Assembly (NCBI GenBank): GCA_964019425.1 | Contig: OZ025794.1 | Location: 186,001 to 250,000 of the forward strand | Source of the DNA: Flectonema sp. DT1601 | Taxonomy: Eukaryota; Euglenozoa; Diplonemea; Diplonemida; Diplonemidae | Direction: 5' to 3' | DNA length: 64,000 nucleotides | Notes under the pieces: model-generated | Told to the model about the DNA's origin: nothing | What the model saw: only the letters and a program-made list of their open reading frames with translations | Databases searched by the model: none | Translations under genes and position numbers: made by a program | Shown: piece after piece, positions 1 through 8,927 of the stretch | Numbering within the stretch: the stretch's first letter is position 1 | Layout of the letters: each line of letters begins with the position of its first letter

Positions 1-387
1 ACTATCCAGCGAAAGCTTCAAAAGAAACAGCAAAAAGAAAAATAATAATAAACAACATCAAATGCAACATTATCTTTGACAACACAACGGAAGCCAAGAC
101 CGGATTCACAAACGAAAAACGTAAGAAACTCTGTCGCTGGACAAAAATATGTCAAACCAGAAGCAGGTATTAAACCCCAAAGGGTTTCCGAAGAGCAGTA
201 TTCTCCCAGACTCATTTCCTGCTTCATTCTCGATATAAAAAACGATTTCAAAGGGAAAAAAAAAGACAAAGGAAAAATAAATATTTAATTTTGTTCGTGC
301 ACGCAGCCGTGAACCGACTTAAACTGATAAAGGAGGTTTACGTGTGCTGCCCAACATTCTTTTTCGTTCTTACAATACTTGTTAAAT

Positions 388-427
<40 letters not shown>

Positions 428-573
428 AGAAGTAACGTAAAAAATAAAATCTATATTTCGCAAATTCTTCTATCATTCAAACTAAATGAATGAATGATGG
501 TGGCTACTTTAAGTACTTAAATACATCAAACACAAGAACTAAGGACAAACAGTGTCACAACAATAATATATAC
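1..573. other. Intergenic region with a dispersed repeat and a long poly-A run
   Basis: No supported gene. It holds one copy of dispersed repeat G (about 296-380) followed by a poly-A run at about 390-426. The stretch lies downstream of the Cdc14 gene in the coding sense and presumably includes its 3' UTR. Confidence 0.6.
296..380 (+). repeat. Dispersed repeat G, copy 1
   Basis: Shares a block (GTGAACCGACT, then AACTGATAAAG, then AGGAGGTTTACGTGTGCTG, then CCAACATTC and CGTTCTTACAATA) with copy 2 at 5888-5990. The copies differ by small indels and by the length of a T run. A short third match (TGTGCTGCCCAACAT) lies near 8655. Function unknown. Confidence 0.6.
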
Positions 574-1966
574 CTATGAAGGTCTTGATGGAATGCCTCT
601 CGCCCACCAAGCAGGTGCTTGTTGTGGAAATGATTGACGTTTTTTCGGAGACGGTGGGCGATACGTAACACGAGCTGTATTCGAAATTCTAATTGTGCTC
701 GTTGGGTTAAATGTATTGATTGGAGCAACAGACATAGGAGCGACAGGTGACGAAATCATTCCCGATGTCTTTCTCACAGCAGGAGGCGGAGAGCTATACC
801 TTCGTTCTGGAACAGGATTATCAGGTTCGATATGATGAACATATGCTGGGATCACTTTATTATTTCCATAAAACCCATTACTTTGACTGCTTCCTATCAT
901 TGGTTCTAAGAATGGTCCTGAAGGCATTTGACTTCTCGACGCAGTATTAAACGATCCAACCCTACGAACCATAGTATCTAAATATTCTTGTTGTTGTCCA
1001 ATTATTGATCCTGGGCGACACATTCGAATCCACGCAACAGCTTCTTTCGGAGTAAAATTATAATTCTTCATTAAATACAGTCCAATTAGCGTACCCGTTC
1101 TTCCAAGACCAGCCTTGCAATGAACAGCAATACAACTATCTTGATGCTCCGCAATCGATAAAAACTTTTCTACAATATCATCCGGTGGACAACTCCCATC
1201 CGTAAAAAATAAATCATAATGACTATAACCAGCTTGGGAAAAAATCCTTGAATCATACATCTTTTTATTAAGTCTAATCACGGTATTAACACCAAGCCTT
1301 CCAAACAGTTGTACATACTGGTCGGTTGTGAATGTGGTGTGAGGTCCGTTGGGACCAGAAAAAGCGATAAATTTATTCGGTACGATCCAATTCCAATCTC
1401 CGTTTAATAGTTGTTCGTAAAATTCGTATGAGTCCACGCTAAATTTGTTTACGTCAAACCAACCTAACTGCGTTGCTTTTTCAACTCCAGAAATGATGTC
1501 ATTCACTTGTAAAACATAGTCAGTTTGGTGTGGACTCGCATCAAAAAATGTCGTCCAACAATGCGACCAATTTCCAATTTTTTTAAGGGCTTCTTGAGAG
1601 CTTAATTTCATCCGCAGTACCAAATATAATCCTGCTAAAGTAGCAGCGTTCGTTGCCTTCCGAGGTTCATAAAACAGAGAGTAGTAATATAAAGTTTTAC
1701 CTGCCAAGTTTGGATCTCGTAGCTTGCCATCCAGAAGATCAATAAACCTCTTTGTCATTGCCAAGTTCAGAGGTCCAAAATCATTAAAAAACGGATCATA
1801 AATCAACACATCGTCAATACAAAAATAGTGACTCTTTGCGGTATCGTTTGGGTGATTAGCTACGAGTACGAAATAAAGCCTTTCTGGAACAATCTCAGAT
1901 GCTCTACCGGGAGGCTGCTGTTGCTGCTGCTGTTGCTGTTGGTGCTGCTGCTGTTGCTGGTGTTGT

Positions 1967-1999
<33 letters not shown>

Positions 2000-2100
2000 A
2001 GTTGCGGTTGTTGCTGTTGCTGTTGTTGCAGCTGCTGTTGCCGAGGCTGCGGCACTACCTGCTGCCGGTAATTTAAATTACTAAGTGAGTACACATCCAT
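574..2100 (-). CDS. CDC14: Cdc14-type dual-specificity protein phosphatase
   Basis: Predicted 508-residue phosphatase. Residues 1-62 are a glutamine-rich tract encoded by CAG/CAA repeats. Residues about 70-235 match the Cdc14 N-terminal DSP domain (RLYFVLV, ANHPNDTAKSHYF). The catalytic half has the P-loop HCKAGLGRTG at 327-336 with nucleophile Cys328 and a DGS motif at 301-303 likely to carry the general acid. RMCRPGSIIGQQQ follows the P-loop, as in Cdc14 proteins. The last 120 residues are low-complexity and basic. In known systems Cdc14 removes CDK phosphates from Ser-Pro sites at mitotic exit, in cytokinesis or at basal bodies. An acceptor-like CAAACAG after a T-rich tract lies upstream near 2255. 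The phosphatase core looks intact. Whether the Q tract is translated in full depends on the start; the next Met lies within the catalytic region, so this start is favoured. Confidence 0.93.
1917..2060 (-). repeat. CAG/CAA repeat encoding polyglutamine
   Basis: Imperfect trinucleotide repeat in the 5' coding region of the Cdc14 gene. It encodes about 45 glutamines broken by a few His, Pro and Leu. Long antisense open frames here are by-products of the repeat. Confidence 0.85.
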
Positions 2101-2132
2101 GTGTATCCCAGAGCTGAAGGGGGTGAAATGTT

Positions 2133-2237
2133 AAGAAACGATTGAAAGCCGTTATTTCTTATGGTCATAATTTATTTCCTGTGTGCGACAGGATTCTATC
2201 TGCGTTCAGCGAAACATGAGGCTAATCTGAATACAGT
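2133..2237 (-). repeat. SINE-like repeat A, copy 5 (3'-truncated)
   Basis: Reverse complement matches copies A1 and A2 over the body: TTCAGATWARNC, the GAACGCAGAYAGAATCCTGTCG block, AAATAAATYATGACCATAAG and AATAACGGCTTTCAAT. It lacks the poly-A tail found on the other copies. It lies immediately upstream of the Cdc14 start. Confidence 0.7.
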
Positions 2238-2911
2238 ACAGCATGCCAGTTCCTGTTTGAAAAAAACGAAAAAATAAAAAAAAATAACAAAAAAAAAAAA
2301 AAAAAATATTCATTTCAACAACAGACGGCAGTAAATTAAAAAGAATATATAAAAACAAGAAATAAAAAACCACCCTTCCACCTTTTTTATACTTACTCCC
2401 TATGATTCGACCTCAGTAACTCACCTTACCCCACCGAGTGAGACTAAATTACTGAGTCCAGCTGTCATTGATATTTTGATTAAGCAGAGAAGATCATTTC
2501 ATTAAAGAGGTATAATTATGTCACAGACTGCACTGACTACAGTTTTTTTTTTTTTTTAAATTTTTCGTTGACCAAAAAACAAGAGTACTTAACAAAAAAA
2601 AAAAAATAATAATAATAATAATAATAAGTTATAACGACAAAAAAAGATGTTTCGCCCATGTACCGGGCGAAAGTTGCAACAAAACAAACAAACAAAAAAA
2701 AAAAAAAAAAAAGAGAGAAAATTGGCCAACTGCACTTTTTTACTACACATCTTTTGTTTGTGCGCAACTGGTACAAAATCCTAATAAAGGAATAGGTTAG
2801 TTACGCTGCCACAATTCATTTTTCAGCCATAAGAAATATTATTGTAGGAAAATGTTTTGCTTATACACAGAAGGCAGTGTCGGTCTCGCTTCATGTTCAA
2901 AGAGATGAAGC

Positions 2912-3192
2912 AGGTGTGACAGATAAACTCACCACAGGGATAACTGGATTGTGAAAGCCAAGCGTTCATAGCGACGTTGCTTTTTGGAGAACCAGTCGGG
3001 TGGGGAGTTTGGCTGGGGCGGCACATCTGTTACACATTAACGCAAGTGTCCTAAGGCAAGCTCAGTGAGAACAGAAATCTCACGTACAGCATAAGGGTAA
3101 AAGCTTGCTCGATACGCGATCTTCAGTACCGATTCACGGTGTGAAAGCATGGCCTAACGATCCTTTGGTTAAACTTTTGGAAAGGTAGCCCC
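2912..3192 (+). pseudogene. Circularly permuted fragment of nuclear-type LSU (28S) rRNA
   Basis: Two blocks of domain V-like LSU rRNA lie in reversed order. Block 1 (about 2912-2987) has CACCACAGGGATAACTGG and AAGCGTTCATAGCGACG. Block 2 (about 2990-3192) has GGTGGGGAGTTTGGCTGGGG, CGGCACATCTGTTA, GTCCTAAGG, ACAGAAATCTC, AAGGGTAAAAGC, TTCAGTAC and CGATCCTTTGG. In a normal eukaryotic LSU rRNA, block 2 comes first and runs directly into block 1. The pair equals one contiguous segment of about 280 nt, cut and rejoined as if from a circle. Wording is eukaryotic rather than bacterial. Several conserved positions are changed, so it is probably a decayed copy, not a working rRNA gene. Confidence 0.8.
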
Positions 3193-3601
3193 TTTCTTTA
3201 AGGATTTCCTTACAAGTATCGATATTAGTCAGAGCGAAAAATAATAATAATAATAACGAACAAAAAAAAAAAAAGGAAAAAAGAAAGGCATCAGTAACTT
3301 GACCACACAATTGATCGTTAGATATAAGGTTTTAAAAAAGAAAACATAACAATAACAATAACATAACTAAACAGCTAGAAGACTCCTATAGAGGCGAATA
3401 ATCATAAAACGAAAAAAAGAAGAGTAAAAACATTACCTTTTGTAGCTGGTTAAGGACGTTAAAGTTATTTATTTATTTATTTATTTAAGTATTACCGTTC
3501 AGAAATTTAATAAAAAATATAAAAATCAAGCAAAACATGGGAAAACTACACCATTGTTTTTTTTTTTTTTTTTTTTTTTTTTTGTTTTTTTTTTGATTCA
3601 T

Positions 3602-4354
3602 CATAGATGGAAGTGCCCTACAATTTGGAGGGCGTGTAGGGCGCTTGTAGGGCGCTTTTAATATAAATATTATTTTGGAGGGCGCTTTTTTTTACCTTTT
3701 TTATTACTATAAGACAGCTAAATTGACGTCGACTTACACTGACGCACAAGTATTTTGACGCAGAAGCCAAAAAAAAATTTTGACATGCTTGGCAGTCTTT
3801 CGAAAAAGAGAAAAAAGGGTGTCACGGGGTTCGAACCCGAGACCTCCAGGTCATGGTCCGGAGGTCAACAATGGCAAAAACAATGGGCTACTCCTTGAGA
3901 GCTTCCGGAGCCTGCTGCAATCCCTGAAGCTGAAACTCATTTCAGTGGACGATGCATCCCAGATCTACAAGGAGCTGATTAGCCCGCAGAATGCACCAAG
4001 TCGAATATAGAGGGATTCGAGGAGGGAGAGTGCGTTCTTGCTAACCTGTTAATAGGCTTCACGGTACCTTGTGAGAAAAAAAAGAAGTTTACTGGTAGCA
4101 AGTAAACTGATATCCCAGAGACGCATTTGATCGGGCGAACCGGAGAAAAGTCAAATAAGATGCGATTCGACCTCGCTGAGGGCAGGGGTGTGTCAAAATG
4201 AGCTCGGCATTATATTAAATTTAATTAAAAAAGCGCCCTACGCGCCCTCCAGCGCCCTATTTTGGCCCTACAATGGCCCTATTTTGGCCCTACAAATTTT
4301 TGTGGCTGATTTTCACCAGGCGCCCTCCAAATTTGGAGGGCACTTCCATCTATG
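3602..4354. mobile_element. Non-autonomous DNA transposon (MITE) with TIRs and 6-bp target duplication
   Basis: The ends are inverted repeats: left CATAGATGGAAGTGCCCT at 3602, right AGGGCACTTCCATCTATG ending at 4354. A direct ATTCAT flanks both sides (3596-3601 and 4355-4360), as expected for a target-site duplication. Next to the TIRs are clusters of GGGCGC/GCGCCCT and CCCTA motifs in mirrored orientation, possibly transposase sites. The interior is more GC-rich than its surroundings and carries a tRNA-like 3' half but no transposase. At 753 bp with matching ends and duplications, the insertion looks structurally whole. Confidence 0.85.
3805..3850 (-). pseudogene. tRNA-like 3' half inside the MITE
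   Basis: On the minus strand a T-arm-like block (TCGGG, loop TTCGAAC, CCCGT) is followed by GACACCC and a T run resembling a Pol III terminator. A hairpin with GACCTCC and GGAGGTC precedes it. No matching GGGTGTC acceptor strand or D arm was found upstream, so this is a tRNA-derived remnant rather than a tRNA gene. Confidence 0.45.
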
Positions 4355-4364
4355 ATTCATATTG

Positions 4365-4395
<31 letters not shown>

Positions 4396-5297
4396 AGAAA
4401 ACATCGAACTTGGGTTATCGTTGTTGAATATTACAACCCAACGTGTAACAAGATTTGTGTTTCCAGTAACAGAGGCAAGCAACCAAAACCCCTACGAAAG
4501 AATCAAACATAACAAGAGCCTCTTGTTGACTAGTAGACAGTAGACGTGCATACCTTAACTTAGAAACAGATATTTTATTGCGTATAAACCGTAGTTTAGT
4601 TTTATTTATTTTTATTTTTTTTGATAATGTTAAATATAAACAGTTAAAAGGAGAAGGGGAAAAAGAAAGAAAAGAAAGAAAAAAGAGCAATGAAAGGAAC
4701 CAGCAATCCCCCCCAACGACTTTTGAAACAGAAAAACTCTCTGACTGACTTGTTTGGTTTTGTTTGTGTTTGTTAACCGATTGTTTTAAGCGATTATGAT
4801 TTCCGATTATCTGAAATAGAAAACCTTTTTTTTTTTTAGCTCCGAAGAATATTTTTTAAAAAAATAAATTGGCTTTCCAATTTAAATTAAGGATTTCGTT
4901 GTGTAAACATGAGAAGCATTTTTGTGATCGAAACCGTCATAACACTTATCGACAACAAAGTCAAGAAAATTCATGTCTTGTTGCCAACAGTGCTTTTATT
5001 TTATTTTTTTTCTTAAATCTCGGAAAGATAATAACCGCACAAAAAAAAAATTGAAAAGAAAAGAAAACCAGACACAAACTACACTTATTGTTTTTGAAGA
5101 GTTGGTGTGGTATTTTTGCTGTATTAGCGGGGGGATATCACAAAAAAAATTAATCTTTCTTCGGACCATTCCCTTTACCCATGCTATTGAGAGTTAGCTA
5201 GTATTTATAATAGAAAGAGAGAGTGAGAGAGGGGGAAGTGTGTACAAAAAAAAAAAAAAAAGAGGCAATAATAACAATCGTTCCTTTACTCCAATTA

Positions 5298-5378
5298 TAA
5301 GTAAGAAATGTGTCGCCAATATCGAAGGACAGAAATCAGAATAAGCTGATAGAAGACGACATGTAGTAGTTAGTTAGT
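5298..5378 (+). repeat. Dispersed repeat H, copy 1
   Basis: Shares AAGAAATGTGT, TATCGAAGGACAGAAATCAGA, AAGCT and ACATGTAGTAG with copies at 5708-5830 and 5985-6080. It is preceded by AATAATAACAATCGTTC, a leader shared with copy 2, and runs into repeat B copy 1. Confidence 0.65.
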
Positions 5379-5490
5379 TATTTAATCCAACGTTACTGTA
5401 TATTATGAGTGCTAGGTAACTCACAGTAACAGAGGACCCAATCCGTAGCCATATCCGAAGATTTCGCATGGATTGTTGAAGTAGCATCGA
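5378..5490 (+). repeat. Structured repeat B, copy 1
   Basis: Matches copy 3 at 44646-44768 (TAATCCAACG, ATTATGAGTGCT, GGTAACTCACAG, AATCCGTAGC). The outer stem here is GTTACTG with CAGTAAC; copy 3 has GTTGCTG with CAGCAAC, a base change matched on the opposite side. An inner GAGT/ACTC helix is kept. Confidence 0.65.
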
Positions 5491-5519
5491 CTGAAGATTA
5501 ATAAAGTAGTAAAATATCA

Positions 5520-5640
5520 ATTCAGATAAAGCCTCATATTTTTGATGATCGCAGACAGCAATACCGACTGACTCAGGAGAAATATATAAACGACTCTTAA
5601 TCTGAATTAGTTTCGCCAGTGCAAAAAATAATAATAATAA
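5520..5640 (+). repeat. SINE-like repeat A, copy 4
   Basis: Begins TTCAGATAAAGCCTCATATT, continues with GATCGCAGACAG and TCTTAATCTGAATTAGTTTC, and ends in GCAAAAAATAATAATAA. The tail has become an AAT repeat. More diverged than copies A1 and A2. Confidence 0.7.
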
Positions 5641-5707
5641 ATAATAACAATCGTTCTGCTATTCAAACAAGGACCACAATGAATCATTATTTTAGTTCTT
5701 TTTTCAA

Positions 5708-5830
5708 ATCATAAATAAGAAATGTTCCGATCATTCCTCAGCAAAAATTTTCGAAGGAAAGAAATCAGAGTAAGCTTTCTCCAACATATTGAAAACGACT
5801 TCTGAAGTCACATGTAGTAGAAAATCACAG
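5708..5830 (+). repeat. Dispersed repeat H, copy 2
   Basis: Matches copy 3 over ATAAGAAATG, GAAGGAAAGAAATCAGAGT, AGCTTTCTCCAACA and TGTAGTAGAAAATCACA. It lies directly after SINE-like copy A4, so A, the AATCGTT leader and H may move or duplicate together. Confidence 0.65.
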
Positions 5831-5887
5831 TAAGATAAATAAAATTAAAAAATAATTGGCTTTAAGTTAGAGCTATACGTTTTGTTT

Positions 5888-5990
5888 GTGTCACGAAACC
5901 CGTGAACCGACTAAAACTGATAAAGCTAAAGGAGGTTTACGTGTGCTGTCCAACATTCTTTTTTTTTTTTTTTCGTTCTTACAATAAATA
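5888..5990 (+). repeat. Dispersed repeat G, copy 2
   Basis: Second copy of the block at 296-380, with a longer internal T run and a small insertion (GATAAAGCTAAAGGAGG). It continues directly into repeat H copy 3. Confidence 0.65.
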
Positions 5991-6080
5991 AGAAATGTGT
6001 TGATCGGTATCGAAGGACAGAAATCAGAGTTAGCTTTCTCTAACAGTATTGAAGCATATCTCTGTTGTAGAAAATCACAA
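5985..6080 (+). repeat. Dispersed repeat H, copy 3
   Basis: Contains AATAAGAAATGTGTTGATC, ATCGAAGGACAGAAATCAGA, TTAGCTTTCTCTAACAG and GTTGTAGAAAATCACA. With copies 1 and 2 it makes three direct repeats within 800 bp. Confidence 0.65.
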
Positions 6081-6394
6081 CAACAAAAAAAAAAAAAACG
6101 CAATTAAAACCTAACGCAACCAGGGGATCTGCATAAGCAATCCATACATCAATTTTACCTTTATTCTCTCATCATCAGGTATGATGTAGAAGTCAGTCAG
6201 TCAACAGACATCACTCTCCAGTTAGCAAATAGCAATCACAGGGGAAGTGATGGTTTTTGACAATGTAAAAAACAACTGATAAATATAACTTTATAATTTT
6301 TTCAAAGATAAAAATAATAAAGTTTAAAAAAGTTTGTGACAGGAAAGATTTTTAGTTTAGTTTAGTTTAGTTAGCAAAATACAAACTGATGACT

Positions 6395-6495
6395 ACGAGG
6401 GGTCTGGGTAGCCCGCATCAGTAAGGACCCAATCGCGAAGATTGTAGTTTCATAGTATTGGCTGGAAGTGATCGACTTCCAGCCTCCACCTTTTA
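6395..6495 (+). repeat. Structured repeat D, copy 1
   Basis: Closely matches 51828-51920. It folds into three helices: GGGTC with GACCC, CAATC with GATTG, and CTGGAAG with CTTCCAG (perfect here). The unpaired core GTAGCCCGCATCAG is identical in both copies. This could be a small structured RNA or a SINE body. Confidence 0.7.
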
Positions 6496-6519
6496 GCTTT
6501 TTTTTCATTTTCAGAATAG

Positions 6520-6552
<33 letters not shown>

Positions 6553-6735
6553 TTTTTGTATAAAATTAATATTATACCTAAAAAAAATAGGAAAATCACA
6601 GCAAGGTCATACAAACATTCCCCAAGTCTACTCTAGTAAAAAGATCTAATAGAGTAGAACAACGAAATGACTATCATGTTTTTTTTTTTTTTTTTTTTTT
6701 TAAAAAGAGATCAACACGTTCATCATACGAGGGGT

Positions 6736-6810
6736 AGTTTGTTAGTTATTCATCCAACATTATGAGTACTCCAGGAGGATAACTCACAGCAAACAGAGGG
6801 ACGCAAGGAT
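6736..6810 (+). repeat. Structured repeat B, copy 2 (lacks one side of the outer stem)
   Basis: Contains CATTATGAGTACTCCAGGAG and TAACTCACAGCAAACAGAGG. The left arm of the outer stem found in the other copies is absent, so the fold is incomplete. Confidence 0.6.
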
Positions 6811-7515
6811 AAGTCCATTTGAGGTATGAAAGCACAACACCGTGTGACTGGATTAGAATAGCAAGAGCAAAAAAAAAAAAAAAAAAAAAAAAAACTTGAT
6901 CGCAATTTTTAAGCTTCGTAAGCGGGTATTCGCAAATAAGAAGACACGAGAAACTCTGGTGATTTCGAGATATATATCGATGATGGAACTGGTTCTTCCC
7001 AAAATCCTAAAAACCTCCTCTTTTCAAGTGAAGAGAGGTAGGGTAACACTTCAAGGAAAACAATGCGTTGACAATAACTATCACATAAGATTTGGGATGG
7101 AAGAAAAAAAAAAAAAAAAAAAATAGAAACATTGTCACCTAACCGACGAACCCTGTGACAATTTTTTTTTTTTTTTTTCTTTTTAAAACCCCCCTCTGTA
7201 CAAAAACTTGCCGTTCATGGAAAATACACAAATGAGAAAAAAGTGATTATCTTGTAAAAACAACAATAATTTATAACAACAACAATAAGGTTGTAACGCC
7301 CATAAAAACATGTGCTCAATATCATACCTAAACGCCGTTATAAAGACTAAAAAAAGAACTCATAAGGTGATGTAAAATCCAATGACAAGATGGGGAAAGT
7401 AAGAGCAACTCGTCCATCAAAGTGATACTCTGGTAAGACGATCATCAGTTCACTGTTATGTAGGGCATGCTACAATTAATAATAAAAACATTTTTTTGTT
7501 GTTGTTGTTGTTGTT

Positions 7516-7850
7516 GAAGTCAAGGAAGCCAAAACCTCCGGGGAAGCTCATGGGGGGTTGTATGTTCGATTTTGTAAAAATTACAACTGTGTTGTATCAT
7601 AAAAACATAAAGATAATTTAACATTAGTTTTAAATACAGTGACTAAGGGTGATGCGCAACTTAGCATATTAAAGTAACTATAGGTTTCGAGAGTAATCCA
7701 TATACCTCTTACCTCCGGGGAAGCTCATGGGGGGTAACAGTAATTCAGTTACCACAACTGTGAGACTCTCACAAGCGAGAAGTTAACCAGAAGTGACCAC
7801 CCAAACCCACTACATGCACGAAGCAGGCAGCGTAAGAGACGGCTGATAAA
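7516..7850 (+). repeat. Structured repeat E, copy 1, split by repeat F
   Basis: Matches 51580-51735. Left part 7516-7558, right part 7711-7850. Conserved hairpins are GGTAAC/GTTACC and TGTGAG/CTCACA, followed by AAGCGAGAAG, AAGTGACC and ACGAAGCAGG. The insertion of F duplicated 25 bp of E. Confidence 0.75.
7559..7710 (+). mobile_element. Repeat F, copy 1, inserted in repeat E
   Basis: A 152-bp insert flanked by identical 25-bp direct repeats (7534-7558 and 7711-7735). The uninterrupted E copy near 51605-51630 shows one version of that sequence, so the direct repeats are a target duplication. The insert matches 16508-16650: GATTTTGTA, TTGTATCATAA, GATAATTTAACATTAGTTT, ATACAGTGACTA, GTGATGC, CAACTTAGC and AAAGTAACT. 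No open frame and no A tail. Confidence 0.75.
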
Positions 7851-8927
7851 GTCAATTTTATACTTCAATATAAAGCAACTATGTTAAAACTGAGAAGGTT
7901 TGGCAAAAAAAAAAAATAATAATAATAATAAACAAATAAATAAATAATAATTACAAACTAAACAGTCTGATGGTTTGATGGACCAAAAAAAAAAAAAAAA
8001 AAAAAAAAAAAAACGATAAGTTGGAAATAAATTGAGCGGCTCATAAAAAGCGAGCTGATGGAAAAAAAATAAGGTCCATTACATTTCACAACGCGCATCG
8101 TTGAGAAAGCCATGGAACATCGAACAAGAACTACCGAAAGTGATCGAGAAGAAAAAAAAAAATGAACACAAAAAAAAAGCCCCCCTCAGTTAGGCATGAG
8201 TGATTTGTGGAAAACAAACATAAGTTATTTAATAATAAAAAAAGAAACAGCAAAGGAAAGGGAAATCGGCGTTACACGTGCGCGTACCTGAAATCAGGTA
8301 AGACAGCGAATGCTGCAAGAATAATTTGTGACTGCCAATGTTCTTGAGGGGAATTCGTTATAACAGTAAAAAAAAGAGAACCTCAACACATAGCGTAACA
8401 TAAACCTGACAGGAAACTTACAATAACAAAAAAAAAAAAAAAAAAGCAAAAAAAAATCGCAAAAGTTCTGTTTACTCAAAAAGATTCTGCTCTCAACCGA
8501 CAGACGAAAATCATCGGCACAGCAGCTAACACTACTTAACTTAATGTCAAGGGAAGGTTAGCGCGTTTTGAAGTGTACAAGAAATCATCTCAACATAGTA
8601 CAAAGAGAGGGGGGAAAAAAAAGGAAACTTCTCAAAAAGCAAACGCGAGAACACATGTGCTGCCCAACATACCACATATTAAAGTGAGCCAGTCACTAGC
8701 TCCGATATAATTAATCTGCTACATTTACTGCAGAAACTTTGACTGAATCAGTGCAATGCAGAAGAAGATAATCAGCAGCATCGAATGTATAAAAAAAAGT
8801 GGAAAAAAAAAAAAAGAATTAATCTTATTTTTTTATTTTTTTTTATATTACTATCAAAATGGTCAGCTCCGAGAATATTTTTTGTTAAAAAGAAGAAGAA
8901 GAGGAAAAAAAAAACCCCTGACGAGGA

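Larger units (their letters stand above)
2101..8927. other. 6.8-kb gene-free, repeat-rich region
   Basis: No open frame with family similarity on either strand. It contains a permuted LSU rRNA fragment (2912-3192), a MITE (3602-4354), repeats A, B, D, E, F, G and H (separate entries), ATTT and AAT microsatellites, and many A or T runs of 15 to 37 nt. It separates the ankyrin gene from the Cdc14 gene, both on the minus strand. It also has acceptor-like sites on the minus strand near the Cdc14 start. Confidence 0.7.

Noticed and set aside
1899-2084. Plus-strand alanine/valine-rich open frame
   Set aside because: Antisense reading of the CAG/CAA repeat of the Cdc14 gene.
3805-3880. Possible tRNA gene on the minus strand
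   Set aside because: Only the T arm and 3' acceptor strand are convincing; no D arm or matching 5' acceptor strand.
5436-5460. TCCGTAGCCAT resembling the start of the dinoflagellate spliced leader
   Set aside because: The match ends after about 11 nt; the second copy of repeat B diverges at this point, and no donor or Sm-site follows.
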